Below are positions 1 through 6,693 of a stretch of DNA of 27,670 nt, one piece after another. Location: NCBI GenBank assembly GCA_046091165.1, contig JBJTBE010000012.1, positions 1-27,670 on the forward strand. The letters run 5' to 3'. Origin of the DNA: F1-60-MAGs163 sp046091165. GTDB lineage: Bacteria > Actinomycetota > Thermoleophilia > Solirubrobacterales > Solirubrobacteraceae. The notes under the pieces were generated by a model, which was not told where the DNA came from, did no database searches, and was given only the letters and a program-made list of their open reading frames with translations. Every line of letters begins with the position of its first letter. Positions within the stretch are counted from its first letter, which is position 1. The position numbers and the translations under genes are program-made.

Positions 1-533
1 GCGCCGATCGCCTCGAAGACCTCCTGGATGGTGACGTCGTGGCCCTGGAAGCGGCCCGGCGGGATCGAACCGCCGTAGAGCATCACCGACGGCACGTCGA
101 GACGGGCGAGGGCCATCACCGTGCCGGGAATCGTCTTGTCGCAGCCCGAGAGGGCGACAACCGCGTCGAACAGGTGGCCGCGGCCGACGAGCTCGATCGA
201 GTCGGCGATCACCTCGCGCGAGACCAGCGAGGTCTTCATCCCGGGCGTGCCCATGGTGATCCCGTCGGAGATGGCCACGGTGTTGAACTCCATCGGCGGG
301 CCGCCGGCGGCACGAATCCCCTCCTTGACCTTGGCCGCCAGGGCGCGCAGGTGGAAGTTGCAGGGCATCGTCTCGGTCCAGGTCGAGGCGACCCCGATGA
401 TCGGCTTGGCGAGCGCCTCGTCGTCGTAGCCGATGCCCTTCAGGTAGGCGCGGGCGGCGGCCCGCTCGGGCCCTTCGGTGAGGACGGCGCTCTTGTGCTT
501 GAGGTTCGGGGCGGGGCCCTCGCTGGGAGTCAT
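1..533 (-). CDS. ilvD: Dihydroxy-acid dehydratase, N-terminal part (cut by window edge)
   Basis: IlvD removes water from 2,3-dihydroxy acids to give the 2-keto acid precursors of valine, isoleucine and pantothenate, using an Fe-S cluster and Mg2+ in the cytoplasm. The 177 codons present match the family N-terminus: TWTETMPCN with Cys58 (an expected Fe-S ligand), FNTVAISDGITMGTPGM with Asp90 (metal), and SGCDKTIPG with Cys131 and Lys133. No stop is met before base 1, so the C-terminal two thirds lie outside the window. The ATG overlaps the stop of the upstream gene as ATGA, so translation is probably coupled to that uncharacterised membrane-anchored protein. The identity is certain from these signature motifs. 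The link with the upstream gene is only positional. Confidence 0.96.
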   Translation of the reverse strand, partial: MTPSEGPAPNLKHKSAVLTEGPERAAARAYLKGIGYDDEALAKPIIGVASTWTETMPCNFHLRALAAKVKEGIRAAGGPPMEFNTVAISDGITMGTPGMKTSLVSREVIADSIELVGRGHLFDAVVALSGCDKTIPGTVMALARLDVPSVMLYGGSIPPGRFQGHDVTIQEVFEAIG

Positions 534-1153
534 CGCGCCGGGAGGGTATCGGCGGCGGGGCTGCTGCCGCCCGCCCGCTTCATCCGTCGGCGCTCCCACT
601 CCTCCAGGCGCCAGAGGTCCCGGGTCGCCCGGCGGGGGTCGACCTGGCGGCCGGCGACGTGGAGGTTGGAGCTGGCCAGCAGCCGGCGCTCGTCGGCGGT
701 GAGCGCCATCCAGCGGGCCAGCACGTCGTCGGAGTCGGGGAGGCGGTCGCTGCCGTAGGGGCGCGTCTCGTCGGGGAAGTCGACGCAGTACTCGCCCAGC
801 AGCTCCCGCGTCTGCGGCAGGTAGGCAAGGAGGGGACGGTGCGGATAGACGAGGTAGGCGTAGCTGGCCCCGCCGGCGGCCGGCCGGTCGTCGGCGCCCT
901 GGGGCAGGCCGCCCCAGACGCGGATGAATCCGAGGTCGCGGTACATCTCCCACTCCTCCTCGCTCACACAGGAGCGCAGAAGCTGGCGGGCCCGGTTCTC
1001 GGCACGCTGCTCGCGGCCCGGGTCGTAGTCGGGGGCGGGGATCCGCTCGCGGCCGGCGCGGCGACGGTCGAGCCACTCCGAGACGCCGGGCCAGCCGACC
1101 TCCCAGATCAGGGCGACGATGACGATCGCGGTGGCCGAGAGGGCAAGAGCCAT
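530..1153 (-). CDS. Uncharacterised protein with N-terminal membrane anchor
   Basis: I do not recognise a named family. The 207-residue product starts with a hydrophobic segment (about residues 2-20, MALALSATAIVIVALIW), followed by an Arg-rich stretch, so it is probably a single-pass protein with most of its mass in the cytoplasm (positive-inside rule). The soluble part is rich in Trp, Tyr and charged residues, including SEEEWEMYRDLGFIRVWG, YAYLVYPHRPLLAYLPQT and DSDDVLARWMALTADERR, and looks like a folded domain. I chose the ATG at 1153 because it puts the membrane segment at the very N-terminus; a longer form to 1288 would run into the preceding gene. It lies 8 bases after an 82-residue unknown gene and its stop overlaps the ilvD start (ATGA). 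No function can be inferred. Confidence 0.8.
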   Translation of the reverse strand: MALALSATAIVIVALIWEVGWPGVSEWLDRRRAGRERIPAPDYDPGREQRAENRARQLLRSCVSEEEWEMYRDLGFIRVWGGLPQGADDRPAAGGASYAYLVYPHRPLLAYLPQTRELLGEYCVDFPDETRPYGSDRLPDSDDVLARWMALTADERRLLASSNLHVAGRQVDPRRATRDLWRLEEWERRRMKRAGGSSPAADTLPAR

Positions 1154-1161
1154 CCCGGGCC

Positions 1162-1410
1162 TCAGCTTCCCCCGGCGGCGCGCGGGAAGAAGATCACGCG
1201 CTCGGCATCGCGGGGTACCTCGTCGAAGCTGAAGACCATGATCGCCTCCCGCTGCGCCCGGCCCGAACCGGTGGGAACCGCGGCCCACATGCCGGCGTCG
1301 ATCTGGCGCCGGAACTCGGCCACGAGCAGCTCCTCGTCCTCGGCGACCTCGACGTCGCCCTCGGCGAGCAGCACCTCGCCGTGTCCCGGCTTCATCCTCA
1401 GCAGGCGCAC
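1162..1410 (-). CDS. Small uncharacterised protein (82 aa)
   Basis: No family recognised. From the GTG at 1410 the product begins VRLLRMKPGHGEVLLAEGD and is a compact, slightly acidic protein with alternating strand- and helix-like segments (DEELLVAEFRRQIDAGMWAA, then EAIMVFSFDEVPRDAERVIF). There is no signal peptide or membrane segment. An ATG at 1395 is the alternative start. GATAAT (minus strand, 1422-1417) ends 6 bases before the GTG, which favours that start on a leaderless mRNA. The gene follows dprA by 36 bases and precedes the membrane-anchored gene by 8 bases, so it probably heads the unit leading to ilvD. It could be a real domain of unknown function; codon use and spacing look like the neighbours. 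Confidence 0.7.
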   Translation of the reverse strand: MRLLRMKPGHGEVLLAEGDVEVAEDEELLVAEFRRQIDAGMWAAVPTGSGRAQREAIMVFSFDEVPRDAERVIFFPRAAGGS

Positions 1411-1416
1411 CGCACC

Positions 1417-1422
1417 ATTATC
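1417..1422 (-). promoter_or_regulatory. Probable -10 element (GATAAT)
   Basis: GATAAT on the minus strand matches the sigma-70 -10 consensus at five of six positions and stands out in GC-rich DNA. It ends 6 bases before the GTG at 1410, so transcription would start at or next to the start codon. I see no convincing -35. Confidence 0.45.
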
Positions 1423-1446
1423 GCACCGCCCGCCCGGCGGCGCCAA

Positions 1447-2550
1447 TCACCCCGGGCCGGCCGTCCAGCGCGTCGGGCCTGGGAGGTACCGCCCGGCGCC
1501 CCGGCGCTCGACCACGCCGAGAAGCTCGAGCCGGGTCAGCGCCGCGAGCACGCCGGGAGCGCCGCCGGCAGCACCGGCCACCTCGCCCAGGCTCCGGGCC
1601 CCGCGGGCAACAATCATGGCCACCTCGGCCAGCTCGGGCTCGATCGTCGTGGCCTGCGCCTCCGGCGCACGCACGCCGAGAAGCTCCTCGAGGACGTCCT
1701 CGCAGCCGCGGACCAGAACGGCGCCATCCCGGATCAGCGCGTTGGGGGCGTCGGCGAGCGGATCGCCCGGCCGGCCGGGGACCGCGCCGACCGTCACCCC
1801 GAGGTCGGCAGCGATCTCCGCGGTTATCAGCGATCCCGAACGCTCACGGGCCTCCACGACCACCGCCAGGCCGCTCAGCGCCGCGATGACCCGGTTGCGG
1901 GCGGGAAAGCCCCAGCGGTAGGAGGGCGTCCCGGGAGGCATCTCCGAGAGCACGGCGCCGGTGGCGGCGATCCGCCCGTGCAGCGCGCGCCAGCGCGCCG
2001 GGTAGGCACGCTCCGGGCCGCCGGCCAGCACGGCGAGCGTCCGCCCGCCGGCCTCCAGCGCCCCCTCGTGCGCCTGCGCATCGACGCCGAGGGCCATCCC
2101 GCTGATGACCGTGATCCCGGCCGCCGAGCAGCCGCGCCCGAGCCGGCGGGCCATCGCGGTGCCGTCAGCCGAGCAGCGGCGCGCGCCGACCAGCGCGACC
2201 GCGGGCGCCTCGAGAAGGGCCGCCGCCGTCGTGGCGTCACCAAGTACGTGGATGGCGGCCGGTGGGTCGGGCAGCCGGAGGAGCCGGGCCGGATACCGGG
2301 CCGAGTGCCGGCAGGCGGTGAAGACGCCCTCCTCGCGCCACCGGCGCAGCTCGGCCGCGGCGTCGAGCGCTTTCAGTTCGGCGCGCAGGCCATCACGCCG
2401 CTCCCCGCCGACGGCGGCGAGCAGGCGGTCTTCGGACAGCGCCAGGAGCGTGCGTACCGCGGCCCGGTCGCCGCGGGAGTGCTCGATGTGGCCGGCCAGG
2501 CGCCCGACCAGCCAGCTGCGCCGGACGCAGGGCAGGCAGCAGTCGCTCAC
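1447..2550 (-). CDS. dprA: DNA processing protein DprA (Smf family)
   Basis: DprA protects incoming single-stranded DNA and loads RecA during natural transformation; outside competent bacteria the role is less clear. The 367-residue product has a Cys-rich N-terminus (CCLPC) and helical region, then the Rossmann-like DprA domain at about residues 75-285: ALVGARRCSADG, VISGMALGVDAQAH, GFPARNRVIA and EARERSGSLITAE are the family signatures. A winged-helix DML1-like domain follows at about 297-367. The ATG at 2550 overlaps the comM stop (ATGA), so comM and dprA are co-expressed, a common pairing. No frameshift or missing motif is seen. The identity is secure. Whether this organism takes up DNA cannot be judged here, because no uptake genes are in the window. 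Confidence 0.95.
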   Translation of the reverse strand: MSDCCLPCVRRSWLVGRLAGHIEHSRGDRAAVRTLLALSEDRLLAAVGGERRDGLRAELKALDAAAELRRWREEGVFTACRHSARYPARLLRLPDPPAAIHVLGDATTAAALLEAPAVALVGARRCSADGTAMARRLGRGCSAAGITVISGMALGVDAQAHEGALEAGGRTLAVLAGGPERAYPARWRALHGRIAATGAVLSEMPPGTPSYRWGFPARNRVIAALSGLAVVVEARERSGSLITAEIAADLGVTVGAVPGRPGDPLADAPNALIRDGAVLVRGCEDVLEELLGVRAPEAQATTIEPELAEVAMIVARGARSLGEVAGAAGGAPGVLAALTRLELLGVVERRGAGRYLPGPTRWTAGPG

Positions 2551-4037
2551 GCCCGCACGAGCCCATCGTCGTGATGGCGGTAGGCCAGCGCACCCGCCAC
2601 GTCATCCGGGCCGACCTCGGACGCGCCCCGCAGGTCGGCGATGGGCCGGGCCACGCGAAGCGCCCGGTCGCGGCCCCGGGCGCTCAGCGCTCCCGAGTCG
2701 TAGGCGCCCCGAACCAGGGCCAGCCCGTCCGGCGAGCACCGCGTCTCGGCGAGGCGACCGGCCGGCAGCCGGGCGCTGGCACAGCCGTGGCGGGCGACCT
2801 GGGCCTCCCGGGCACGGATGACGCGGGCGGCCTGGTCGGCCGAGCAGGTCGTGGGCGGACCGTCCAGGGCGGCCGACGACGGGCGCTCGACGCCCACCAC
2901 GAGGTCGATCCGGTCCAGCAGCGGGCCCGAGAGGCGGCGGGCGTGGCGGGCCAGGTCGGCGGGCGAGCAGCGGCACTCGGGCCCGCCGCGCCCGCAGGGG
3001 CATGGGTTCGAGGCCGCGACCAGGGCGAAGCCCGCCGGCATCCGGACCGTGCGCTGCCCCCGGGTGATGGTCAGCTCCCCTTCCTCGAGTGGCACCCGCA
3101 GGGCCTCCAGCGCCGGGCGGCTGAACTCCGAGAGCTCGTCGAGGAAGAGAACCCCGCGATGGGCCAGGGTCGCCTCCCCCGGAGTGGGCACGGCGCCCCC
3201 GCCGACCAGGCCGGCCGCCGAGACCGAATGGTGCGGGGCCCGGAAGGGCCGCTCGCGGACCAGCGTCCCGGCCGGGCCGGTGCCGGCAACGCCGTGGATC
3301 CGCGTGACCTCGAGCGCCTCCGCCCGCGAGAGCGGCGGGAGAATCCCCGGCAGGCGGCGGGCGAGCATCGTCTTGCCGGTGCCGGGAGGCCCGACCAGCA
3401 GGAGGTTGTGGGCTCCGGCCGCCGCGACGGCCAGCGCCTCGACCGCCAGCGGATGGCCGCGGACATCTGAGAGATCGGGGGCGGCGCCCACGGGAGGCTC
3501 GGCCGGGACCGGCACCGGCTCTAGCCGCTCCCCGGCCAGTACCGGCCCGACGTCGCGCAGCGAACCGAGCGCAAGGGCACCGAGTCCCGGCACCAGCGAG
3601 GCCTCCGGAACGGCCTGCGGTGCGGTGAGCAGGCGCCGCAGGCCTGCACTGAGGGCGCTCTGCGCTGCGGCAAGCGTGCCCCGGCAGCCGCGCAGGCGCC
3701 CGTCCAGCGACAGCTCGCCGAAGAGCCCGGTGGCGCCCAGCGAGTCGTGGGGAACCTGTCCCGAGGCGGCCAGCACGGCGGCGGCGATCGCCAGGTCCAG
3801 GGCGGAGCCCTCCTTGCGCAGGCCGGCCGGCGCGAGGTTCACGACGAGCCGCCGCAGGGGAAACTGGAACCCGGAGTTGGCGATCGCCGAGCGCACTCTC
3901 TCCCGGGCCTCGCTTACCGAGCGGTCCGGCATCCCGACGATGGCGAACGACGGAAGGCCCGGCCGCAGGTCGGCCTCCACCGCGACCGGGACCGCCTCGA
4001 CCCCATCGATGACGAATGCGACAGCCCGGGCGACCAC
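2547..4037 (-). CDS. comM: YifB/ComM family Mg-chelatase-like AAA+ ATPase
   Basis: ComM is a hexameric AAA+ helicase that promotes branch migration during integration of transforming DNA; YifB homologues occur widely. The 496-residue product has the Lon-like fold ChlI domain at residues 1-165 (GLPSFAIVGMPDRSVSEARER, VVNLAPAGLRKEGSALDL), Walker A GPPGTGKT at 216-223, Walker B VLFLDEL at 296-302, a Cys cluster NPCPCG...CRC at 344-357, and the C-terminal ChlI lid (SARGRDRALRVARPIADL). The length is normal for the family. Translation starts at a GTG 8 bases after a TAGCTT hexamer. It is the first gene of a unit with dprA, divergent from yraN across 188 bases. The DNA-processing role is inferred from family and dprA linkage. 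Confidence 0.93.
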   Translation of the reverse strand: MVARAVAFVIDGVEAVPVAVEADLRPGLPSFAIVGMPDRSVSEARERVRSAIANSGFQFPLRRLVVNLAPAGLRKEGSALDLAIAAAVLAASGQVPHDSLGATGLFGELSLDGRLRGCRGTLAAAQSALSAGLRRLLTAPQAVPEASLVPGLGALALGSLRDVGPVLAGERLEPVPVPAEPPVGAAPDLSDVRGHPLAVEALAVAAAGAHNLLLVGPPGTGKTMLARRLPGILPPLSRAEALEVTRIHGVAGTGPAGTLVRERPFRAPHHSVSAAGLVGGGAVPTPGEATLAHRGVLFLDELSEFSRPALEALRVPLEEGELTITRGQRTVRMPAGFALVAASNPCPCGRGGPECRCSPADLARHARRLSGPLLDRIDLVVGVERPSSAALDGPPTTCSADQAARVIRAREAQVARHGCASARLPAGRLAETRCSPDGLALVRGAYDSGALSARGRDRALRVARPIADLRGASEVGPDDVAGALAYRHHDDGLVRA

Positions 4038-4045
4038 GGCCGGTG

Positions 4046-4051
4046 AAGCTA
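4046..4051 (-). promoter_or_regulatory. Probable -10 element of comM (TAGCTT)
   Basis: TAGCTT (TANNNT type) on the minus strand ends 8 bases before the comM GTG. The same hexamer lies at the mirror position before yraN. No clear -35 is seen. Confidence 0.4.
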
Positions 4052-4164
4052 CGGATGCCCGCGTGGCGCCTCAGGCCAGGGCCGTTACCGAACTGTGTCG
4101 GATCCGTCTCACTGCCTGACCCCGGCTTCCCGACCTGCCCCCGTGGCCCTGCCCGCGCTTTCCG

Positions 4165-4182
4165 GTTGCAGCTCCGTTGCAG
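4165..4182. repeat. Two direct copies of GTTGCAG, 11 bp apart
   Basis: GTTGCAG occurs at 4165-4171 and 4176-4182 in the comM-yraN divergent intergenic region. The 11-bp spacing is one helical turn, as expected for tandem protein-binding sites. A chance match is possible, and no known operator is recognised. Confidence 0.3.
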
Positions 4183-4213
4183 GCGCGCGGCTGTGGCGTT
4201 ACCCGGCCCCGCC

Positions 4214-4219
4214 TAGCTT
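4214..4219 (+). promoter_or_regulatory. Probable -10 element of yraN (TAGCTT)
   Basis: TAGCTT ends 6 bases before the GTG at 4226, placing the transcription start at about the first base of the start codon. No clear -35 is present. Confidence 0.4.
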
Positions 4220-4225
4220 CGCGAC

Positions 4226-4606
4226 GTGCCCGGCACCAGACCAGACCCCCGCCACGTCCTCGGACGGGCCGGTGAGCGGCTCGCCCTCGAGCACATGGAG
4301 CGCCTCGGCTACCGGCTGGTGGCCCGCAACCACCGAACCCGGTTCGGGGAGATCGACCTGATCGTCGACAGCCCCCGCAGCCTCGTCTTCGTGGAGGTCA
4401 AGACGCGACGCTCCGAGCGCCCCGGCGCGGCCTGGGACTCACTCGACGAACGCAAGCGCCGGCGGGTGCGCCGGCTGGCCGCCGCATTCCTGAGCGAGGC
4501 GACGGGACGCCCGCGACGCCCCCAGGTGAGGTTCGACGCGATCGGGGTGACGATCGACGGCCGCGGCCGGCTGGTCTGCCTCGACCATGTCGAGAACGCC
4601 TTCTGA
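4226..4606 (+). CDS. yraN: YraN/UPF0102 family nuclease-like protein
   Basis: UPF0102 proteins have a restriction-endonuclease-like fold related to Holliday junction resolvases; their cellular role is not settled. The 126-residue product carries the family core: GRAGERLALEHMERLGYRLVARN, then RFGEIDLIV (Glu and Asp of the PD-(D/E)XK core), then LVFVEVKTRR (E-x-K). The helix AWDSLDERKRRRVRRLAAAFL completes the pattern. The length is usual for the family. The start is GTG, with no Shine-Dalgarno sequence but a TAGCTT hexamer 6 bases upstream. It is commonly found near rnhB and comM/dprA, as here, but it is transcribed alone and converges on rnhB with only 10 bases between the stop codons. Confidence 0.9.
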   Translation: MPGTRPDPRHVLGRAGERLALEHMERLGYRLVARNHRTRFGEIDLIVDSPRSLVFVEVKTRRSERPGAAWDSLDERKRRRVRRLAAAFLSEATGRPRRPQVRFDAIGVTIDGRGRLVCLDHVENAF

Positions 4607-4618
4607 GCCGGGGCGGCT
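4606..4618. terminator. Short hairpin between convergent yraN and rnhB
   Basis: AGCCG-GGG-CGGCT is a perfect 5-bp inverted repeat between and overlapping the two stop codons. It has no T-tract, so it is at best a weak bidirectional terminator or pause site. Confidence 0.25.
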
Positions 4619-5234
4619 AGAGCGCCAGCTGCTGGTAGGCGGTCGACTGGAAGGACATTCGGTGCAGTTCGCAGACGCCCTGCGCCTGGATCGCCTCCCG
4701 GTGTGCCGCCGTCGAGTAACCGAAGTGGTCCTCGAACCCCCAGCCGGGAAAGCTCTCCCCGGCCCGCACCATGTAGCGGTCGCGGGTGACCTTGGCCACG
4801 ATCGAGGCGGCGGCGATCGCCGCGCTGGTGGCGTCTCCCCGCACCACCGCCCGCTGCTCGAAGTCGATCTCGGGCACATCGAAGCCGTCGGCCAGGCAGA
4901 GGCAACCCGGCACCGCCACGGACAGGAGCGCATCGCGAAGGGCGGCGATGTTGGTCTTGTGCAGGCCGCGCTCGTCGATCGAGCGGACCGATCGCGAGAT
5001 CACCGCGACCCGCGAAGCGGTGGCCATCACTATGGGGAAGAGCGCCTCGCGGTCGCTGGCGCTGTGCTGCTTGGAGTCGTTGAGCTTCTCCAGGGCACGG
5101 GTCTCGGTCACGCCCAGGCGCTCGATGTCCAGCAGCACGGCCGCGGCCACCAGGGGCCCGGCGAGCGAACCCCGCCCGGCCTCGTCGGCGCCCGCCACCA
5201 GGCGGAACCCGAGGCCGCGGTCATGGGCGATCAG
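4617..5234 (-). CDS. rnhB: Ribonuclease HII
   Basis: RNase HII cuts the RNA strand of RNA/DNA hybrids and removes single ribonucleotides from DNA. The core is clear: LVAGADEAGRGSLAGP with the first catalytic Asp and Glu, KLNDSKQHS, LADGFDVPEID, VVRGDATSAAIAAASIVAKVTRDRYM with the later acidic ligands, and FGYSTAAHREAI. The start is uncertain. The stretch AHDRGLGFRLVAGADE resembles the N-terminus of other RNase HII proteins, so translation should begin before the first in-frame GTG (5198). No ATG, GTG or TTG lies between that GTG and a GTG at 5381, which would overlap lepB by 107 bases. I place the start at the CTG at 5234, directly preceded by GCGAGG, giving 205 residues. The gene follows lepB by about 40 bases. 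Confidence 0.92.
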   Translation of the reverse strand: MIAHDRGLGFRLVAGADEAGRGSLAGPLVAAAVLLDIERLGVTETRALEKLNDSKQHSASDREALFPIVMATASRVAVISRSVRSIDERGLHKTNIAALRDALLSVAVPGCLCLADGFDVPEIDFEQRAVVRGDATSAAIAAASIVAKVTRDRYMVRAGESFPGWGFEDHFGYSTAAHREAIQAQGVCELHRMSFQSTAYQQLAL

Positions 5235-5274
5235 CCTCGCGCCGCTCGCCTGCCTGCCGCGCCCCTTGGCGCGC

Positions 5275-5913
5275 TTAGAAGATCCCGATGCGGTCCGGCG
5301 GCCAGTAGGTGGCGAAGGCCGGCCCGATGATCCATCCTTCGGGGACCGGTCCCCAGAACCGGCTGTCGTCCGACTGCCCACGGTTGTCGCCCATCATGAA
5401 CCAGTGTCCGGGCGGAACCTTGATGGGGACCGGCAGGTCGCAGGCGGCGCCGGCACCGGTCTCGCAGGTGTCGCTGATGAAGGGCTCGTCGGCCAGCTTC
5501 CCGTTACGGATCACCCTCCCCCCCTTGACGGCGATCGTGTCGCCCGGGGCGCCGACGATGCGCTTGATGAAGTTGACGTCGCTGCGCACGCTGGTCGGCG
5601 TGTCGCAGGCGGCGCCGCGCCGGGGCCTGACCGCGCACTGGTCGAGTGGGGGGCGCTCCGCCCCGTTGGGCGGGTTGAAGACGGTTATGTCACCGACGCC
5701 CGGCGAGCCGAGCCGGCCGGAGACCCGGTTGACCAGGACCCGCTGTCCGACCTCGAGGGTCGGGACCATCGACTCGCTGGGAATCCGGTAGGGCTTGACC
5801 ACGAAGGCCTGCACGAGGAGCGCCAGGCCCAGGGCCACGACGACGATGACGATCAGCTCGAGGAACGAGCTGCCGGCCGACTTCTTCTTGCGCTCCCCGG
5901 AGGCCGGGCTCAC
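5275..5913 (-). CDS. lepB: Signal peptidase I
   Basis: LepB cleaves signal peptides from exported proteins at the outer face of the membrane with a Ser-Lys dyad. The 212-residue product has a basic N-terminus (ERKKK), one membrane segment at about residues 17-38, and then box B PSESMVPTL with catalytic Ser48, box D NFIKRIVGAPGD with Lys117, and box E MMGDNRGQSDDSRFWGPV. Four Cys residues (93, 103, 150, 158) lie in the extracytoplasmic part and could form two disulfides. The start is GTG, overlapping the rplS stop (GTGA), so synthesis is coupled to L19. The rplS-lepB-rnhB order is well known in actinobacteria. The identity is firm; the disulfides are an inference. Confidence 0.96.
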   Translation of the reverse strand: MSPASGERKKKSAGSSFLELIVIVVVALGLALLVQAFVVKPYRIPSESMVPTLEVGQRVLVNRVSGRLGSPGVGDITVFNPPNGAERPPLDQCAVRPRRGAACDTPTSVRSDVNFIKRIVGAPGDTIAVKGGRVIRNGKLADEPFISDTCETGAGAACDLPVPIKVPPGHWFMMGDNRGQSDDSRFWGPVPEGWIIGPAFATYWPPDRIGIF

Positions 5914-6623
5914 GCGGCTTCGTCAGGCGAAGCGTCGCCGTCGGCGTCGCCGCCCGGCGCCTCCTCGCTGGCCCCGCCGTCCTGCGTCTCGCCGGCTTCG
6001 GCATCGGGAGCTTCCTCGGCGGCAGGCTCGTCGGCCGGGGCCTCCGCGACAGGCTCTTCGCTGTCGGCGTCGCAGTCGGGCACGGCGTCCTGCTCGCCGG
6101 AGGGCTCCTCGGCCGCATCGGCGGCCGGCTCCTCGCCGGCTTCGGCCTCCTGGGGCGCAGCCTCGGCTTCGGTCGCGGCCTCCTCGGCGGCGGGGGCCTC
6201 CTCACCCTCGGGCGCCTCGGCGTCGGGGGCGGGCTCCGGGGCGTTCACCAGGCCGGGCTCGATCGCCTCCTCGGGGCCGGCGTACTCGCTCTCGCGCACG
6301 CGGGCGCCCTTGCCCACGCGGTCGCGCAGGTAGTAGAGCTTGGCCCTGCGGACCTCGCCGCGGGAGGCGACGTCGATCTTCTCGATCTTGGGGGAGTGGA
6401 GCGGGAAGGTGCGCTCCACGCCTACCCCGAACGACTGCTTGCGCACGGTGAAGGTCTCGCGGATCCCCTCGCCCTGGCGCTTGATGACCACGCCCTCGAA
6501 GACCTGCGTGCGGCGGCGGTTGCCCTCCACCACCTGGAAGTGGACCTTGACGCGGTCTCCGGGCGCAAACTCCGGCACGCGGCGCAGCTGGGACTGCTCA
6601 AGCTTGTCGATGACTGTGCTCAT
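5910..6623 (-). CDS. rplS: Ribosomal protein L19 with long acidic C-terminal tail
   Basis: L19 sits at the interface of the 50S and 30S subunits. Residues 1-113 form a complete L19: FAPGDRVKVHFQVVEG, TQVFEGVVIKRQGEGIRETFTVRK, GVGVERTFPLHSP and RGEVRRAKLYYLRDRVGK. Bacterial L19 normally ends here (about 115 residues). This one continues for about 124 residues made almost only of Glu, Asp, Ala, Pro and Gly, with a single Cys and no predicted fold, until the stop that overlaps lepB. The reading frame is intact through the junction, so the tail is encoded as one protein. The ATG at 6623 is preceded by a structured 70-base leader after trmD. Basic tails on ribosomal proteins bind rRNA, so an acidic one probably stays outside the particle. 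Confidence 0.95.
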   Translation of the reverse strand: MSTVIDKLEQSQLRRVPEFAPGDRVKVHFQVVEGNRRRTQVFEGVVIKRQGEGIRETFTVRKQSFGVGVERTFPLHSPKIEKIDVASRGEVRRAKLYYLRDRVGKGARVRESEYAGPEEAIEPGLVNAPEPAPDAEAPEGEEAPAAEEAATEAEAAPQEAEAGEEPAADAAEEPSGEQDAVPDCDADSEEPVAEAPADEPAAEEAPDAEAGETQDGGASEEAPGGDADGDASPDEAA

Positions 6624-6693
6624 AAGGAAGTCGCCTCGCTGCGGGACCCGCTGGCCGCCCCTGCGGCCGGCTCCCTGGAAGCTCGCGAGGCGA
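6624..6693 (-). promoter_or_regulatory. Structured leader of rplS that can pair its ribosome-binding site
   Basis: The whole trmD-rplS spacer can fold on the minus strand. TCGCCTCGC right after the trmD stop pairs perfectly with GCGAGGCGA (6639-6631). Inside are a 6-bp hairpin GGCCGC-AGGG-GCGGCC (6668-6653) and a 4-bp hairpin GCGG-GTC-CCGC, giving a three-way-junction-like shape. The only Shine-Dalgarno-like GAGG, 10 bases before the ATG, lies in the closing stem. Ribosomes ending on trmD would open the stem, so coupling or autogenous control by L19 is plausible. The pairing is seen in the sequence; the regulation is inferred. Confidence 0.5.

Noticed and set aside
5937..6240. Tandem repeat array in the rplS 3' half
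   Set aside because: The sequence is Glu/Ala/Pro-biased but copies are not regular in length or sequence; it is low complexity rather than a true tandem repeat.
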